From Gnetum montanum (lineage: Eukaryota > Streptophyta > Gnetopsida > Gnetales > Gnetaceae): DNA of 40,544 nt. Below the pieces are notes generated by a model, which was not told the DNA's origin, ran no database searches, and saw only the letters and a program-made list of their open reading frames with translations. The stretch is taken from positions 35,290 to 75,833 of the forward strand of contig MNCI01016492.1 of NCBI GenBank assembly GCA_015680685.1, in the 5' to 3' direction. Each line of letters begins with the position of its first letter. Positions within the stretch are counted from its first letter, which is position 1. Positions 32,321 through 40,544 of the stretch are shown piece after piece. The translations under genes and the position numbers were made by a program.

Positions 32321-33660
32321 ATTCACACGCTGGGCGTGCAGACCCTTAGCGTGTGAGCTTTCATGCCCACAAAAAATGAATGAATGATAGCTGTACAACA
32401 TATTTCATGGTTCTAGCCTGTAGATCTGAGCTCTGGTGTCCTATTTCTAGCTTTATCATGTCATTATGAGCTCCAGGGTGTCCTAGCATGTCCATAGAGC
32501 TTCCAGCGTGTGAGTTTGGGAGTCTGGCGTGTTTCTGTACCCTCATACGCTGGGCTTATATGCTCCATACGATAGACAGTAGGTGGTCCAGAGGGAAATA
32601 TTTTCACCTATATTTTCATGTCTAAAGCCATTTTTAACCATGGATCTAAATTATTGATGTCCTTAGGATGTTTCTTGTCGAATTTGGGTTCATTTGGCCT
32701 TGATTTGGTAGGGTTTTGGGAGTCCTTAAGTTGAGCATCCTGGCCACACGCTGGGCGTATAGGCCAGCGTGTGAGCATGAAAACTGCAATTTTGGAATTA
32801 GATCTAGTACGTTTGGGTATGTACACTGATCCCTGAGTCTTTTTGATCCTCCAAGTTGTCCAAGAGTTAATTTTGACTTCATTTTGATGTTGTTTTGGGC
32901 TCATCTCTAAGGTGCACGTTGGCTATACGTTGGGCATATATGCCAGCGAGTGAGGCCAAAAATGATACTTTTGATGCCCAAAATGGAAGTTTTCAAAGCC
33001 TGTGATGATGTAGACTAGATTCCCATGTCCCAAGGCTCAACTCGATGCTAAAAACTTGCCTAAAAGAGCCTGTTTAACCTTGTCCTTGGTGCCACATGCT
33101 AGGCGTGCAGGATGTACATGCTTCGCATGTGAACTCAAAAGTGCATGATTTCAAAGTCAAAACTTGATTTTATTGAGCCCATGATGATCCCTAACAATTT
33201 CCCTATCTCTGAGAGGTAATTATTTGTAAAAATCTTGCTCTAAAGTGCCTATTTTGGATCACCTTTGAAGTCATACACTGGGCATACACGCTGGGCATAC
33301 ACATTGGGCATGTGAGCCAGCATGTAGGCAGGAAATGACCCATTTGGTGCCCAAAATTTGATTGTTAGGAGCCTGAGACCTTCCTAGGACCTTAGGAAAG
33401 TTCATGGGGAGTCTAGACCTTCAATTCTAGCATATTTTAATGATTTTTTGAGGCTCAAAAGTTGCTGCACGCTGGGCATGTATAGGCTAGCGTACAGGAT
33501 GCATACTTAGTGAAAACCAAGTATTTTGAGCTTAAAATTTTCTAGGTTTAATGCCAGATGTGACTATAGTCTTCTATGGATCCCAGGGAACCATTTCTTA
33601 CTCATTTATACTTCTTTTGAAGCTATCTGTGATGTCGTCAAGCTTCAATCATGCTGGGGA
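32320..33660. repeat. Degenerate ~170-200-bp tandem repeat carrying a CACACGCTGG hairpin
   Basis: The box CACACGCTGGGCGT or a variant recurs near 32324, 32544, 32749, 32917, 33093, 33275 and 33467, usually followed within 15-30 bp by its complement CCAGCGTGTGAG. The best copy has a perfect 10-bp inverted repeat, 32745-32754 and 32764-32773, around a 9-base loop. Between boxes the units share loose blocks (TTTTGATGCCCAAAAT, GAGCC-TGATGAT, TCC-AG), so the whole region is an old tandem array. Decay is mainly at the CpGs of the boxes. Confidence 0.75.
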
Positions 33661-33689
33661 GCATCATGACTTAGCTCGATTCTTGTTGA

Positions 33690-33955
33690 AGAAGTGCTAA
33701 GCTTAGAATTTTGTGTTGTTTCATTGGCCCCTCTTTGTTGACTCTTGGAGGAATCGACCCGAGAAGTGTTGACAAAGAATTACAAAACACCACAAGCAAC
33801 TTGGTAGAAATATTATCCTTTGGCACTGGGCCAAATGTCATCGCACTGTGTTCAGTGGTACATGGGATTGGGGAAATGAAGTTTGTAGCTAGATAGGGAA
33901 ATGGGGATTGGGAACTGATCAAGGGATTGTGCATGAAGGGGATACTCTAGTGTGT
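33690..33955 (+). pseudogene. Coding-like fragment, possible captured host-gene exon
   Basis: One plus-strand frame has ordinary protein composition: GPSLLTLGGIDPRSVDKELQ, then a segment with LSFGTGPNVIALCSVVHGIG, a single in-frame stop at about 33892-33894, then GNGDWELIKGLCMKGIL. It is unlike any retroelement protein I know and lies antisense to the surrounding element. I do not recognise the gene. No ATG begins the frame and no splice sites can be placed with confidence, so it would be an internal exon copy carried by the LTR. Chance openness is possible but the composition argues against it. Confidence 0.45.
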
Positions 33956-34027
33956 ATATAGGTCATGTTGATCTTTGTCAATAGCCATTGTCTAGCAGAC
34001 TTGGAACCAAGACATGAGGTGTACGTC

Positions 34028-34190
34028 CTTTGGTGGGACAAGACTCTTGTTTAGTATTTAAGAGGACTTGTTGGCACAACCAAAGCCACGTGATGATGTG
34101 TTGCATTGTTTGGAGGAACAAGGCCTTTGTTTAGTGTTAAAGGGAACCTATTGGCGAAGAGCCAAAGCCACGCAATGAGATGTTCCTTGA
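34028..34190. repeat. Two-copy ~80-bp repeat
   Basis: GG(T/A)GG(G/A)ACAAG(A/G)C, then TTGTTTAGT-TTAA, then CCAAAGCCACG occurs twice in succession, near 34033 and 34112, with scattered substitutions. Confidence 0.7.
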
Positions 34191-34264
34191 GTGTTTGAGA
34201 CATGAGTACTTGTTTCCAAGACAACTGCCTTCCCGCCTAGGGCTTGTATGGGAAGTGCCAAGGG

Positions 34265-34370
34265 TCTTGTGTTCTTTTTGGCTTTTTTGCTCTTTTCTCT
34301 TTGCTCTTTTGTTGTTTCTTTTCTTTTTCTTTTTCTTTTATTTCTTTTTGTTTTTTTTGTTTTTTTTTGT
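34265..34370 (-). other. Long pyrimidine-rich tract (purine-rich on the element's sense strand)
   Basis: About 100 bp of T with interspersed C and a few G on the plus strand. On the minus strand it is A/G-rich and lies just upstream of the probable 3' LTR, where a polypurine tract is expected, though it is much longer than usual. Confidence 0.4.
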
Positions 34371-35079
34371 TTCTCTATATATATGTTTTGTAAAGAGCTT
34401 TGTTTTGATCTTGTACTCATGCTCAAGTGCCATGTTGTGTGATGCAACTGCTTAAAAGTGTTGTAGTGTGCAATGGTGTGCTCAATGTTTCAGGGTGCAC
34501 TGGGTGTGTTAGGGATGTAACTAAGTAGAGTATGTTGAGGGATAGATGGGAAATGTAATGGGAAATGGGAATGTACTAGTAAATGGCTTGATTAACCTTG
34601 TTACATATGTTAGGAACAATGTGGTACCTTGCTGCTGTGATGAAGTGCATTCTCGTACGAATACCTCTGCGTGTCATCCTACAAACACAACTCCAAGAAG
34701 ACAAGAAAACCACGAGTGAGTGAGTAAGCTTAGACTTGAACAAAAACTGATGAAACAAAGGAATCAGATGAGATTTCAAGCACTGAGTATGAATGACAAT
34801 AATGTTGTTAGGTTCAACTAATGATGAGTGAGGTAGCAGCTCTGATGAAGTTTGAATGCAGCTACAGATGAAGCTGCTAGTTTATAGTCATAGTAGACTA
34901 TCGTGGGTTAGTTTTATGTCATAACCCGTTGCACGTTGCCAGTTTAGCGTCATAGCAGAAGGTACATTGTTAGTTTATAGTCTTGGAAGAATATGGAGAG
35001 GAAAACCAGTTTATAATCTTAACAGACTCTAGTGAATGAGTGTGACAGTGTAGTGTCATGTTAGACAGAGCTCTGTGGT
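34371..35079. other. Non-coding stretch, internal 3' region of the copy B element
   Basis: No gene seen. Its right part (from about 34870) holds diverged units related to the neighbouring minisatellite (TAGTTTATAGTCATAG, AGTTTAGCGTCATAG). Confidence 0.5.
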
Positions 35080-35425
35080 GTCGGTTTACCGTCATGATGC
35101 CAGGACATTTTGTGGTGCTATTTTTTTTTAAGTCATAGCCTAGGACATTTTGTGGATCAATTTATTATCATGATGCCAGGAAAAATCTACAGTATCAGTT
35201 TACCATCATGATGGCAGGATGAATCTGTGGTATCAATTTACCTTCATGATGCTAGGATAAATCTATGGTATTAGTTTACCATCATGATGCTAGGATGAAT
35301 CTGTTGTATCAGTTTACTTTCATGATGCTAGGACGAGGATGTGCGTTATGAGTGTGACCAGTGGTATCAGTTTACCATCATGATGCCAGGATGATGTGTG
35401 GTATTAGTTTTAAGTCATGATGCCA
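35080..35425. repeat. 38-bp minisatellite with CATCATGATG core
   Basis: The unit GTATCAGTTTACCATCATGA is followed by TGCCAGGATGAATCTGTG. About 8 copies occur, the best run being 35190-35335 with exact 38-bp steps. CATCATGATG is a perfect 10-bp palindrome. More diverged units extend leftwards to about 34870. Confidence 0.85.
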
Positions 35426-35600
35426 GGACTGCTCTATGTGGATGCATGCGTGTGCATCTGTATGACCCTGTAAACAAAAGCAACTAGAGAAAACAATGTT
35501 AAATAGCAACTGTAGAAAACATGAACTGAAATGCACCAATAAATAGAAAATAATGTAAAACGGTGGTAGTTTAAGGCCTTTTCGGGCCATGAGAGAACGC

Positions 35601-36579
35601 TTAGGCTAGTACAATACAAATGAACGTGACATATGCACCGCAAAAGAATGTGAAGAGTATGCGGAGATTCATCTTATTTTTGGTATCATGGGTGCTTTGA
35701 TCGTGTGGTTGTCTCCTAACCGGATGTGGTTTTGGAAGCATTTTAGGCTTAGGTTTTGCTGGGAGGCTTATGGTTTTCACCACTCATTCAGGCATTTTAG
35801 CTCTAAATACTGTGTCGGTTGCCACTTGTTTGGGCATTTTGGCTCTAGGTGTTGCATTTTTTGCCATGTGTGTTGCATCAAGAGGCTCCTCTTTTAAGAC
35901 CTATGACATGTCTATGTTGTGGTTATCTTGAAAGGAAGTGTTCTCACCATGTATGATGACTTGTCCACCTTCGTATGGAAGGTGGATTTCTTGATGTATC
36001 GGTGATGAAATGGCTCGTTGTTGTGCTAGCCAAGGTCTACCAAGAATCATATTGAAACTAGGCATCTCTTCTATGATAGTGAACTCCGCGCTAGTGGGGA
36101 ATTGTTCCCTTGCCACAAAGGCTAAGTTGATTGTGCCTTTGACTATGAAACGTGATCCGTTGAAGGATTTTAAACATGTGGTCTTTGTTGGCATGATCTC
36201 ATCTGTCATGCCTAGTTTGTCGATGATGGAGTATAGAATTACATTTATTACTACACCATCATCAACATGCACTCTACGAATGGTACATTGCCCAACACGT
36301 ACACTAATCGATAATGGAGATGTTGTGACCTCCCCTCATTCAAGGTTGACTTTAACTACATCATCGCAGAAGGCTAAGGTGTTTGAACCCAATCCTTGTG
36401 GTGTGTGTTCTGAAATCATTGCATGGATGGAGTCCATGTTAGCAGGGATGTCCTCTGTAATAGGAATGGATGCTAACGTTTGCACTAAGGCTTTACGATG
36501 GGCCGATGATGTCATGACCAGGTCGTACAAGCTCATGGTTGTGTTCTTTTGTTTGAGAGTTTGTTTCACCTGGGCAGTG
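35601..36579 (-). pseudogene. Tat-like protease with Lys/Pro-rich tail, copy B
   Basis: One minus-strand frame from about 36579 to the stop at 35601. The upstream linker SLYDLVMTSSAHRKALVQ (about 36535-36480) leads through a S-N-T-L-A-F-C-D-D segment to the active site D-D-G at 36263-36255, in VHVDDGV. MILGRPWLAQQ follows near 36040-36010. After an in-frame stop at about 35900 the same frame goes on as a basic, Pro-rich tail (PAKPKPKMLPKPHPVRR) and ends in a hydrophobic stretch of about 20 residues (LRILFTFFCGAYVTFICIVL). No RT follows. Only two or three stops interrupt it, and the catalytic Asp is present. Confidence 0.85.
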
Positions 36580-39034
36580 TAGCTACAAAGTCCATGTTGT
36601 TTGCCCTTGTGTTGGTTGCCTCTGTATGGGTTGAGGGCTTGGGACTGGTTTGTTTGGGATTAGGGGTAGGGCCCCCAGCATTCAGTTGTTGCTTGCTTAG
36701 TGTGGCTTTTATTTCGGCTATGGATGTTGTTCTTTGTTTGTTTGTCCTCTTCTGTTGCCATTTGGTTTGCTTACCTGTGTTGCCTAAGTTTGAGCTTTGG
36801 GTAGGTGAGGGGCCATTGCGTGGTGGAACCTTTATGAAAAATGGTAGTTTGGGAGGAGTCATTTTTGTTTGACTAGCTTGTTGTGGAACTTTGATAATGA
36901 AAGGTTTCTTTGCTATTGTCGTTGGTGCATCATGCCAGTTTAATGTCTTAGTGGATGACTGTGATGGTACTTTGACCACAAAGGTTGTCTTCGGTGCTCG
37001 GGATTACATTGAATCTTGCTAGTTTAACATCTTAGCAGATGTGTGAGGTGGTGGTACCTTGACCACAAAAGGTATCGTCAGTGCTCTAGGTGGCACCTTA
37101 ATGACGATGGGAGGCCCCTTTCTTGTGGAGGCGGAGGGGATTGTTGCCTTGCTGGGAGGCACATGGATCACCAAAGGCTGGCACACAAGTCTAGGCTTAC
37201 TATCTATGCCAATGGAGTTTCTGACATAGGAGGCATTGTCTGTGCTGGGTTGATTTAGGGTGTTGACATTGAGTTGGCCCTGTTCTATCATTGTTTGAAG
37301 ATCATCCTGTAACACATGGAAGGTGTCGGTGTTGTGACCGGACATCTGGTGGTAGTAACAGAATTAATCTAATTTGAAGTGTTGTGGAACTGGGGGCTCA
37401 TTTGGTGCTACTAAGGTGGGGTTCCTTAGTAGCTTGTAGTACCTATCATGTCGGTAGTGAGCATTCTCCGCTACGTATTTGTATTGAATTTTCCTAGCTT
37501 TAAGGAGTTGCTCTATTAGTTCAGAAGGTTGTGCAGGTAGCGGTGTGTACTTACAACAATTCTTGCATTGAAAGTTGGAGCTTAGGGTGGCCCCTGTTGT
37601 TGTAGGCAAGTTGGTACTGGTGTTTGTTGTTTTTGTGCTTGTGGCTACAATTTCCATTGTTGTCTATTATTTGGCAATGTGTTGGTTCTTGTAAGCCACA
37701 TAGGCAAGATCATTGCTAGTTTGTGTAGCTTGTTCTATGTTCTTGATCTGCATGAAAGCTTGGCTCAACATCTGAACACTTAGGTAGTACAGTTTTAACT
37801 TAACGAAGTCATTCATGGCTTCCTTCAAAATCGTAAGCAAATACGTTTCAGGGATGGGTTCATGAAGTTCGTTAAGGGCTGCACTCCATCGTTGAATAAA
37901 TTTTTGTACAAGTTCTAGGGGTGCTTGCTTTACTTGTATCAGAGTGTCTACTGTTACTTCAAGATTTAGGTTGTACTTAAATCTGGTAACAAATTGGTGT
38001 AACAGATCCTCAAGAGAGGATATGGAGTTACATGGCAAGGCTCGGTACCAATCTAAGGCTACACTCGTTAAGGACATAGCGAACATGTGCAAGATTGCGT
38101 GGGGCCAAGCTTGAAGCAATAGAGTCTCTAATTGGAATGTTACCAAGTGAGTGTTCAGGTCTCCCTTGCCATTGTACTTGGTTAACTATGGGAGTGTGAT
38201 TCCCTTAGGTAAAGCTAATGGTGGCACTAAAGAGCTAATTGGATCATCCTGGTAGAAGTCCAGTACTTTAACTACTTCGATGTTGGTGGTTTTGAGGTGC
38301 TTTACCTCGTCAGCTAACGCTTGCATCCATTGTTTTGCTTCTGCCCACTCTTAAGCGGTAGGTAGATTAGTTGGTTGGGGAGATTATGTCATCAATTGCT
38401 ATTGTGGAGCAACGTTTGGAGTTGGGATTACGAGGTGTAACGTGCTGAAGTAAGTGGATTGTTGAACAAGGGGTATGGTTCCTTGCCTAGCCACAAACTA
38501 TGAAGTGATACCTTGAATGTGTGGGGCCGATGTAACAAAAGTGGCCCCATGTGTTTGCACTGGCGACATGTACTAGGTCGATGTGGATGTGGGTAACCCA
38601 TATCGGGAAACTGGTGCTTGCGTGCTCATTGATGCATAATGATGAATTTTTTGTTCGATGCATGAGTGGGACAATGGGTTCACGTAGGCATGGGGACTAA
38701 GGATGTGGTATGAATCCTCAGGTTCAGATTGTGCCTCAAATTCATCTACTTCATGTTGGTTTTGGGGCTGCACAATGGGTCACCGTGTGTTTTGGCTCCT
38801 TTCCAGGAGGAGCTGGGAGATGAGTCAATGATGAGGCTCAGAAAGGGGGATGATGTCATATACAGAGGGGACGAATTCATGGCCTCCCATGTATATGCAC
38901 TCAAAGTTTCATTTTTCTTCTTGTTCTGTGGTGTCAAGAGGAAGGTAGGCCTGAATCTTCACATAGATAAAGTTGTATTGTTCCTATGTGAGGATTACGA
39001 AGGTGTGTGCATTAGAGTTCTAAGATGACTCCAT
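36566..39034 (-). pseudogene. Tat-like Gag, copy B
   Basis: Starts at ATG 39034. A single frame runs to 36566, broken by about ten stops but with no frameshift. The capsid-type gag domain is at about 38150-37670, with ALDWYRALPCNSISSLEDLL near 38056-37997 and QVKQAPLELVQKFIQRW near 37935-37885. A knuckle-like C-x3-H-x5-H-x5-F (last Cys lost) follows near 37362-37310. From about 37190 to 36790 six PF[VI][VI]KVP-type motifs occur. The frame ends 36566-36568, and protease continues in another frame with an overlap. Residues near the end of the protein are rich in Thr, Pro and Lys. Confidence 0.85.
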
Positions 39035-39364
39035 GGTGATGTGTGACGGGGCAGTGTACGAGCTGGCTAACAAGTGCTGAGTGCGTTTCGGGCTAAGTGT
39101 GCGATGTGACTGGACTGCAACGTGTGCAATTTTACTAACTGTCCATGAAAGCTATCAGCATGTGAAAGCTAAGCATAAATTTCTCCTAAGTGTCTAGCAT
39201 GTCAAGTCGACAACGTGTGAACACTAAAAAGTTTTCTAAGTGTCTAGCATGTATAACGTAAATGGGAGAAACATTTTCTAAGTGTTATCATCGTATATAG
39301 CGTAAACAGAAGAAAATTTTTCTAAGTGTTGGAACAACATATTTAGCGTATAACCCTGTATGCT

Positions 39365-39770
39365 CAGTGTGTGAGGGTTATACACAACATGTGAGGGTTA
39401 TACACAGCGTGTGAACACTAGTCACAGTGTACAGACCACTCTGGAAGCATACAGAAACTGTTGTCAGTGTACAGGAATTGGTCACAGCGTGTGAACTGGG
39501 TTCTGAGTGTATAGACTGCAACAGTCAACGTACAGATAGAGTGGTCAGTGTGCTAAAAATGGTGGCAGTATGTAGATAGGGTCTACAGCGTGTAGGAAAA
39601 CAAGGTAGTGTGTAGACAAGATCTACAATGTGCAGGAAAACAAGGTAGTGTGTAGACACAGTCTATAGCATGCAAGAAAATAGGGTAGTGTGTAGACAGG
39701 GTCTATAGCATGCAAAAAAATAGGGCAGCGTGTAGACAGGGTCTATAGCGTGCAGAGTAAGTGATCAGCG
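39365..39770. repeat. 20-bp-period CAGCGTGT array, right LTR
   Basis: Motif starts at 39365, 39385, 39405, 39425, 39445, 39465, 39485, 39505, 39526, 39546, 39566 and 39586, then continues at 20 bp to 39766. Even the single 21-bp step matches the left copy. From 39564 to 39763 there are five 40-bp repeats, against three in the left LTR. Confidence 0.88.
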
Positions 39771-39882
39771 TATACCAAAGGTGCGGTACAGTGTGCAACC
39801 TTATAGGTAAGAAAAACTAAGTGTTTTAAGATAAAAATGAAAGAATAAGGTAGCGTATATCCCAAAAAAAATGAAAATTTTA

Positions 39883-39988
39883 TAAAGGGAAAGGCTAAGT
39901 CATAGCATGTACCTGGTATAGCGTGTAGATCTGGNTAAAGGGAAAGGCTAAGTCATAGCATGTACCTGGTATAGCGTGTAGATCTGGC
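39883..39988. repeat. Exact 53-bp tandem duplication around a single N (likely assembly artefact)
   Basis: 52 bases at 39883-39934 are repeated exactly at 39936-39987, separated by one N at 39935. The left LTR has this stretch only once. Overlapping contig ends joined with a one-base gap would give this. Confidence 0.85.
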
Positions 39989-40147
39989 TAAAGAGGGTGC
40001 AGATTTGGATGAGGAAAACTCAAATCTAGAGCTAATGTAGGTAGATCTAATGGAACTGAGAGTAGATCCAGGACAATGAGGAGCAAATCTACAAGGTGGT
40101 GCAACAGATCTGAAGAGATCAGGCCTAGATCGAAGTAGATCTGATAA
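39980..40147. repeat. 21-bp-period AGATCT array, right LTR
   Basis: AGATCT or variants start at 39980, 40001, 40022, 40043, 40064, 40085, 40106 and 40127, with the extra AGATCT at 40137 also kept. Register and count equal the left copy. The sense-strand 82-codon frame (40201-39953) is open here too. Confidence 0.88.
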
Positions 40148-40544
40148 ATGATGAAGAAGGGCCCTCCTTCTAGCACCAGAAACTGTACTGTCTAAAATCA
40201 TCAGTGCCAGGCTGGAACGTTACGAGCACCAAAAGATTCATAAACAAGAATAGCAGACCCTGCCTCTGCTTTAGGGCAAGCTAGAAATGGACGAAGGCAG
40301 AGTGCCTTGGATGGTCCGCACGTGGATCAAACAAGGACTTCCCCAACGTTTGCCGCTACAACATGTTGGGTTATACATAAACTGCAACTAAATGTAAACT
40401 AGTACGAAACTTATAGAAAATGTAAACGTACGTAAACATAGAAAATGATGTAAACTATAATGAAAGTTGGCCAAATGTATCAAATGTATTGAAAAAGAGT
40501 GTGTACAAAGCACTGGTCTGTATGTAGTTGTGGATCTACACAAG

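Larger units (their letters stand above)
30835..34260 (-). repeat. Probable 3' LTR of the copy B element
   Basis: It contains, in order, a 20-bp-period array, a 21-bp-period AGATCT array, a conserved stretch (31620-31975) shared with the right copy, a degenerate ~170-200-bp hairpin repeat, a coding-like fragment and a two-copy ~80-bp repeat. Its right end is uncertain; 34260 is chosen because the pyrimidine-rich tract starts there. Only its first ~1.14 kb can be compared with the right LTR, which leaves the window. Confidence 0.55.
30831..40544 (-). mobile_element. Tat-like gag-protease-only element (copy B) with very long LTRs, partial
   Basis: The sequences 30836-31970 and about 39284-40544 are direct repeats in the same orientation around a minus-strand gag-protease gene, the layout of an LTR pair. 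The left (3') LTR probably reaches to about 34260, where a 100-bp tract that is purine-rich on the sense strand begins, making it at least 3.4 kb. The right (5') LTR runs off the window. RT and integrase are absent. The left LTR starts exactly at the neighbouring element's end, so its own terminus may be cut. Confidence 0.7.
39035..40544 (-). repeat. 5' LTR and leader of the copy B element (runs off the window)
   Basis: The part from about 39284 onward is a direct repeat of 30836-31970. The exact LTR end and primer-binding site between 39034 and 39284 were not recognised. That leader contains three ~56-60-bp units around TTTTCTAAGTGT (near 39152, 39232 and 39270). Confidence 0.65.

Noticed and set aside
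34148-34455. Overlapping Phe/Leu-rich and Lys/Arg-rich frames on both strands
   Set aside because: Produced by the low-complexity pyrimidine tract.
35180-35400. Initiator-Met primer-binding sites (TGGTATCAG)
   Set aside because: The word is part of a minisatellite unit on the strand opposite to the element's sense, and is not next to an LTR end.
36010-36582. A 190-codon plus-strand frame
   Set aside because: Antisense of the copy B protease, whose D-D-G and ILGRPWLA motifs fix the coding strand.

Overview
This window is nuclear DNA from a land plant with a large, repeat-rich genome. I see no intact host gene, tRNA or rRNA. Nearly everything is decayed LTR retrotransposon of the Ty3/gypsy superfamily (non-chromovirus, Tat-like and Athila-like), with nested insertions, several tandem arrays and one possible captured host-gene fragment. 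The species cannot be read from the sequence. Dense nested and heavily mutated gypsy elements would fit a gymnosperm or another giant plant genome, but that is inference.

Layout, left to right. (1) 1-3105, minus strand: Tat-like gag plus protease, copy A, running off the left edge. (2) 3106-4745: non-coding DNA and a ~190-bp tandem array. (3) 4750-7374, plus strand: Tat-like pol (reverse transcriptase, RNase H, start of integrase). (4) 7375-22025, plus strand: a complete 14.65-kb Athila-like element inserted inside that integrase, with CCTTA target-site duplications on both sides, a primer-binding site, gag, protease, RT, RNase H, integrase, a third ORF downstream of pol, and two LTRs of 889 and 874 bp. 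(5) 22031-22592: the rest of the interrupted integrase, still in register. (6) 22596-30830, minus strand: a gag-protease-only element with ~2.5-kb LTRs and one 761-codon frame broken only by stop codons; a 249-N assembly gap lies in its right LTR. (7) 30835 to beyond 40544, minus strand: a second gag-protease-only element (Tat-like, copy B). Its left LTR is at least 3.4 kb and its right LTR runs off the window.

The elements are in different states of decay. By eye the long-LTR element's LTRs match at about 93-94%, the Athila-like LTRs at about 80-85%, and the Tat-like pol is older than the element inside it. Most lesions look like C-to-T or G-to-A changes, as expected for methylated, silenced DNA. 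The two gag-protease elements have no RT or integrase, so they would need enzymes from relatives such as the pol-bearing elements seen here.

The most unusual structure is in the LTR of the copy B element. A CAGCGTGT-type motif recurs every 20 bp for about 17-21 units. About 150 bp further on, AGATCT-type hexamers recur every 21 bp for 8 units. A ~170-200-bp degenerate repeat then carries the same motif as a hairpin (CACACGCTGG...CCAGCGTGTG). Both short-period arrays are kept in register in both LTR copies. I do not know a described element with this architecture.
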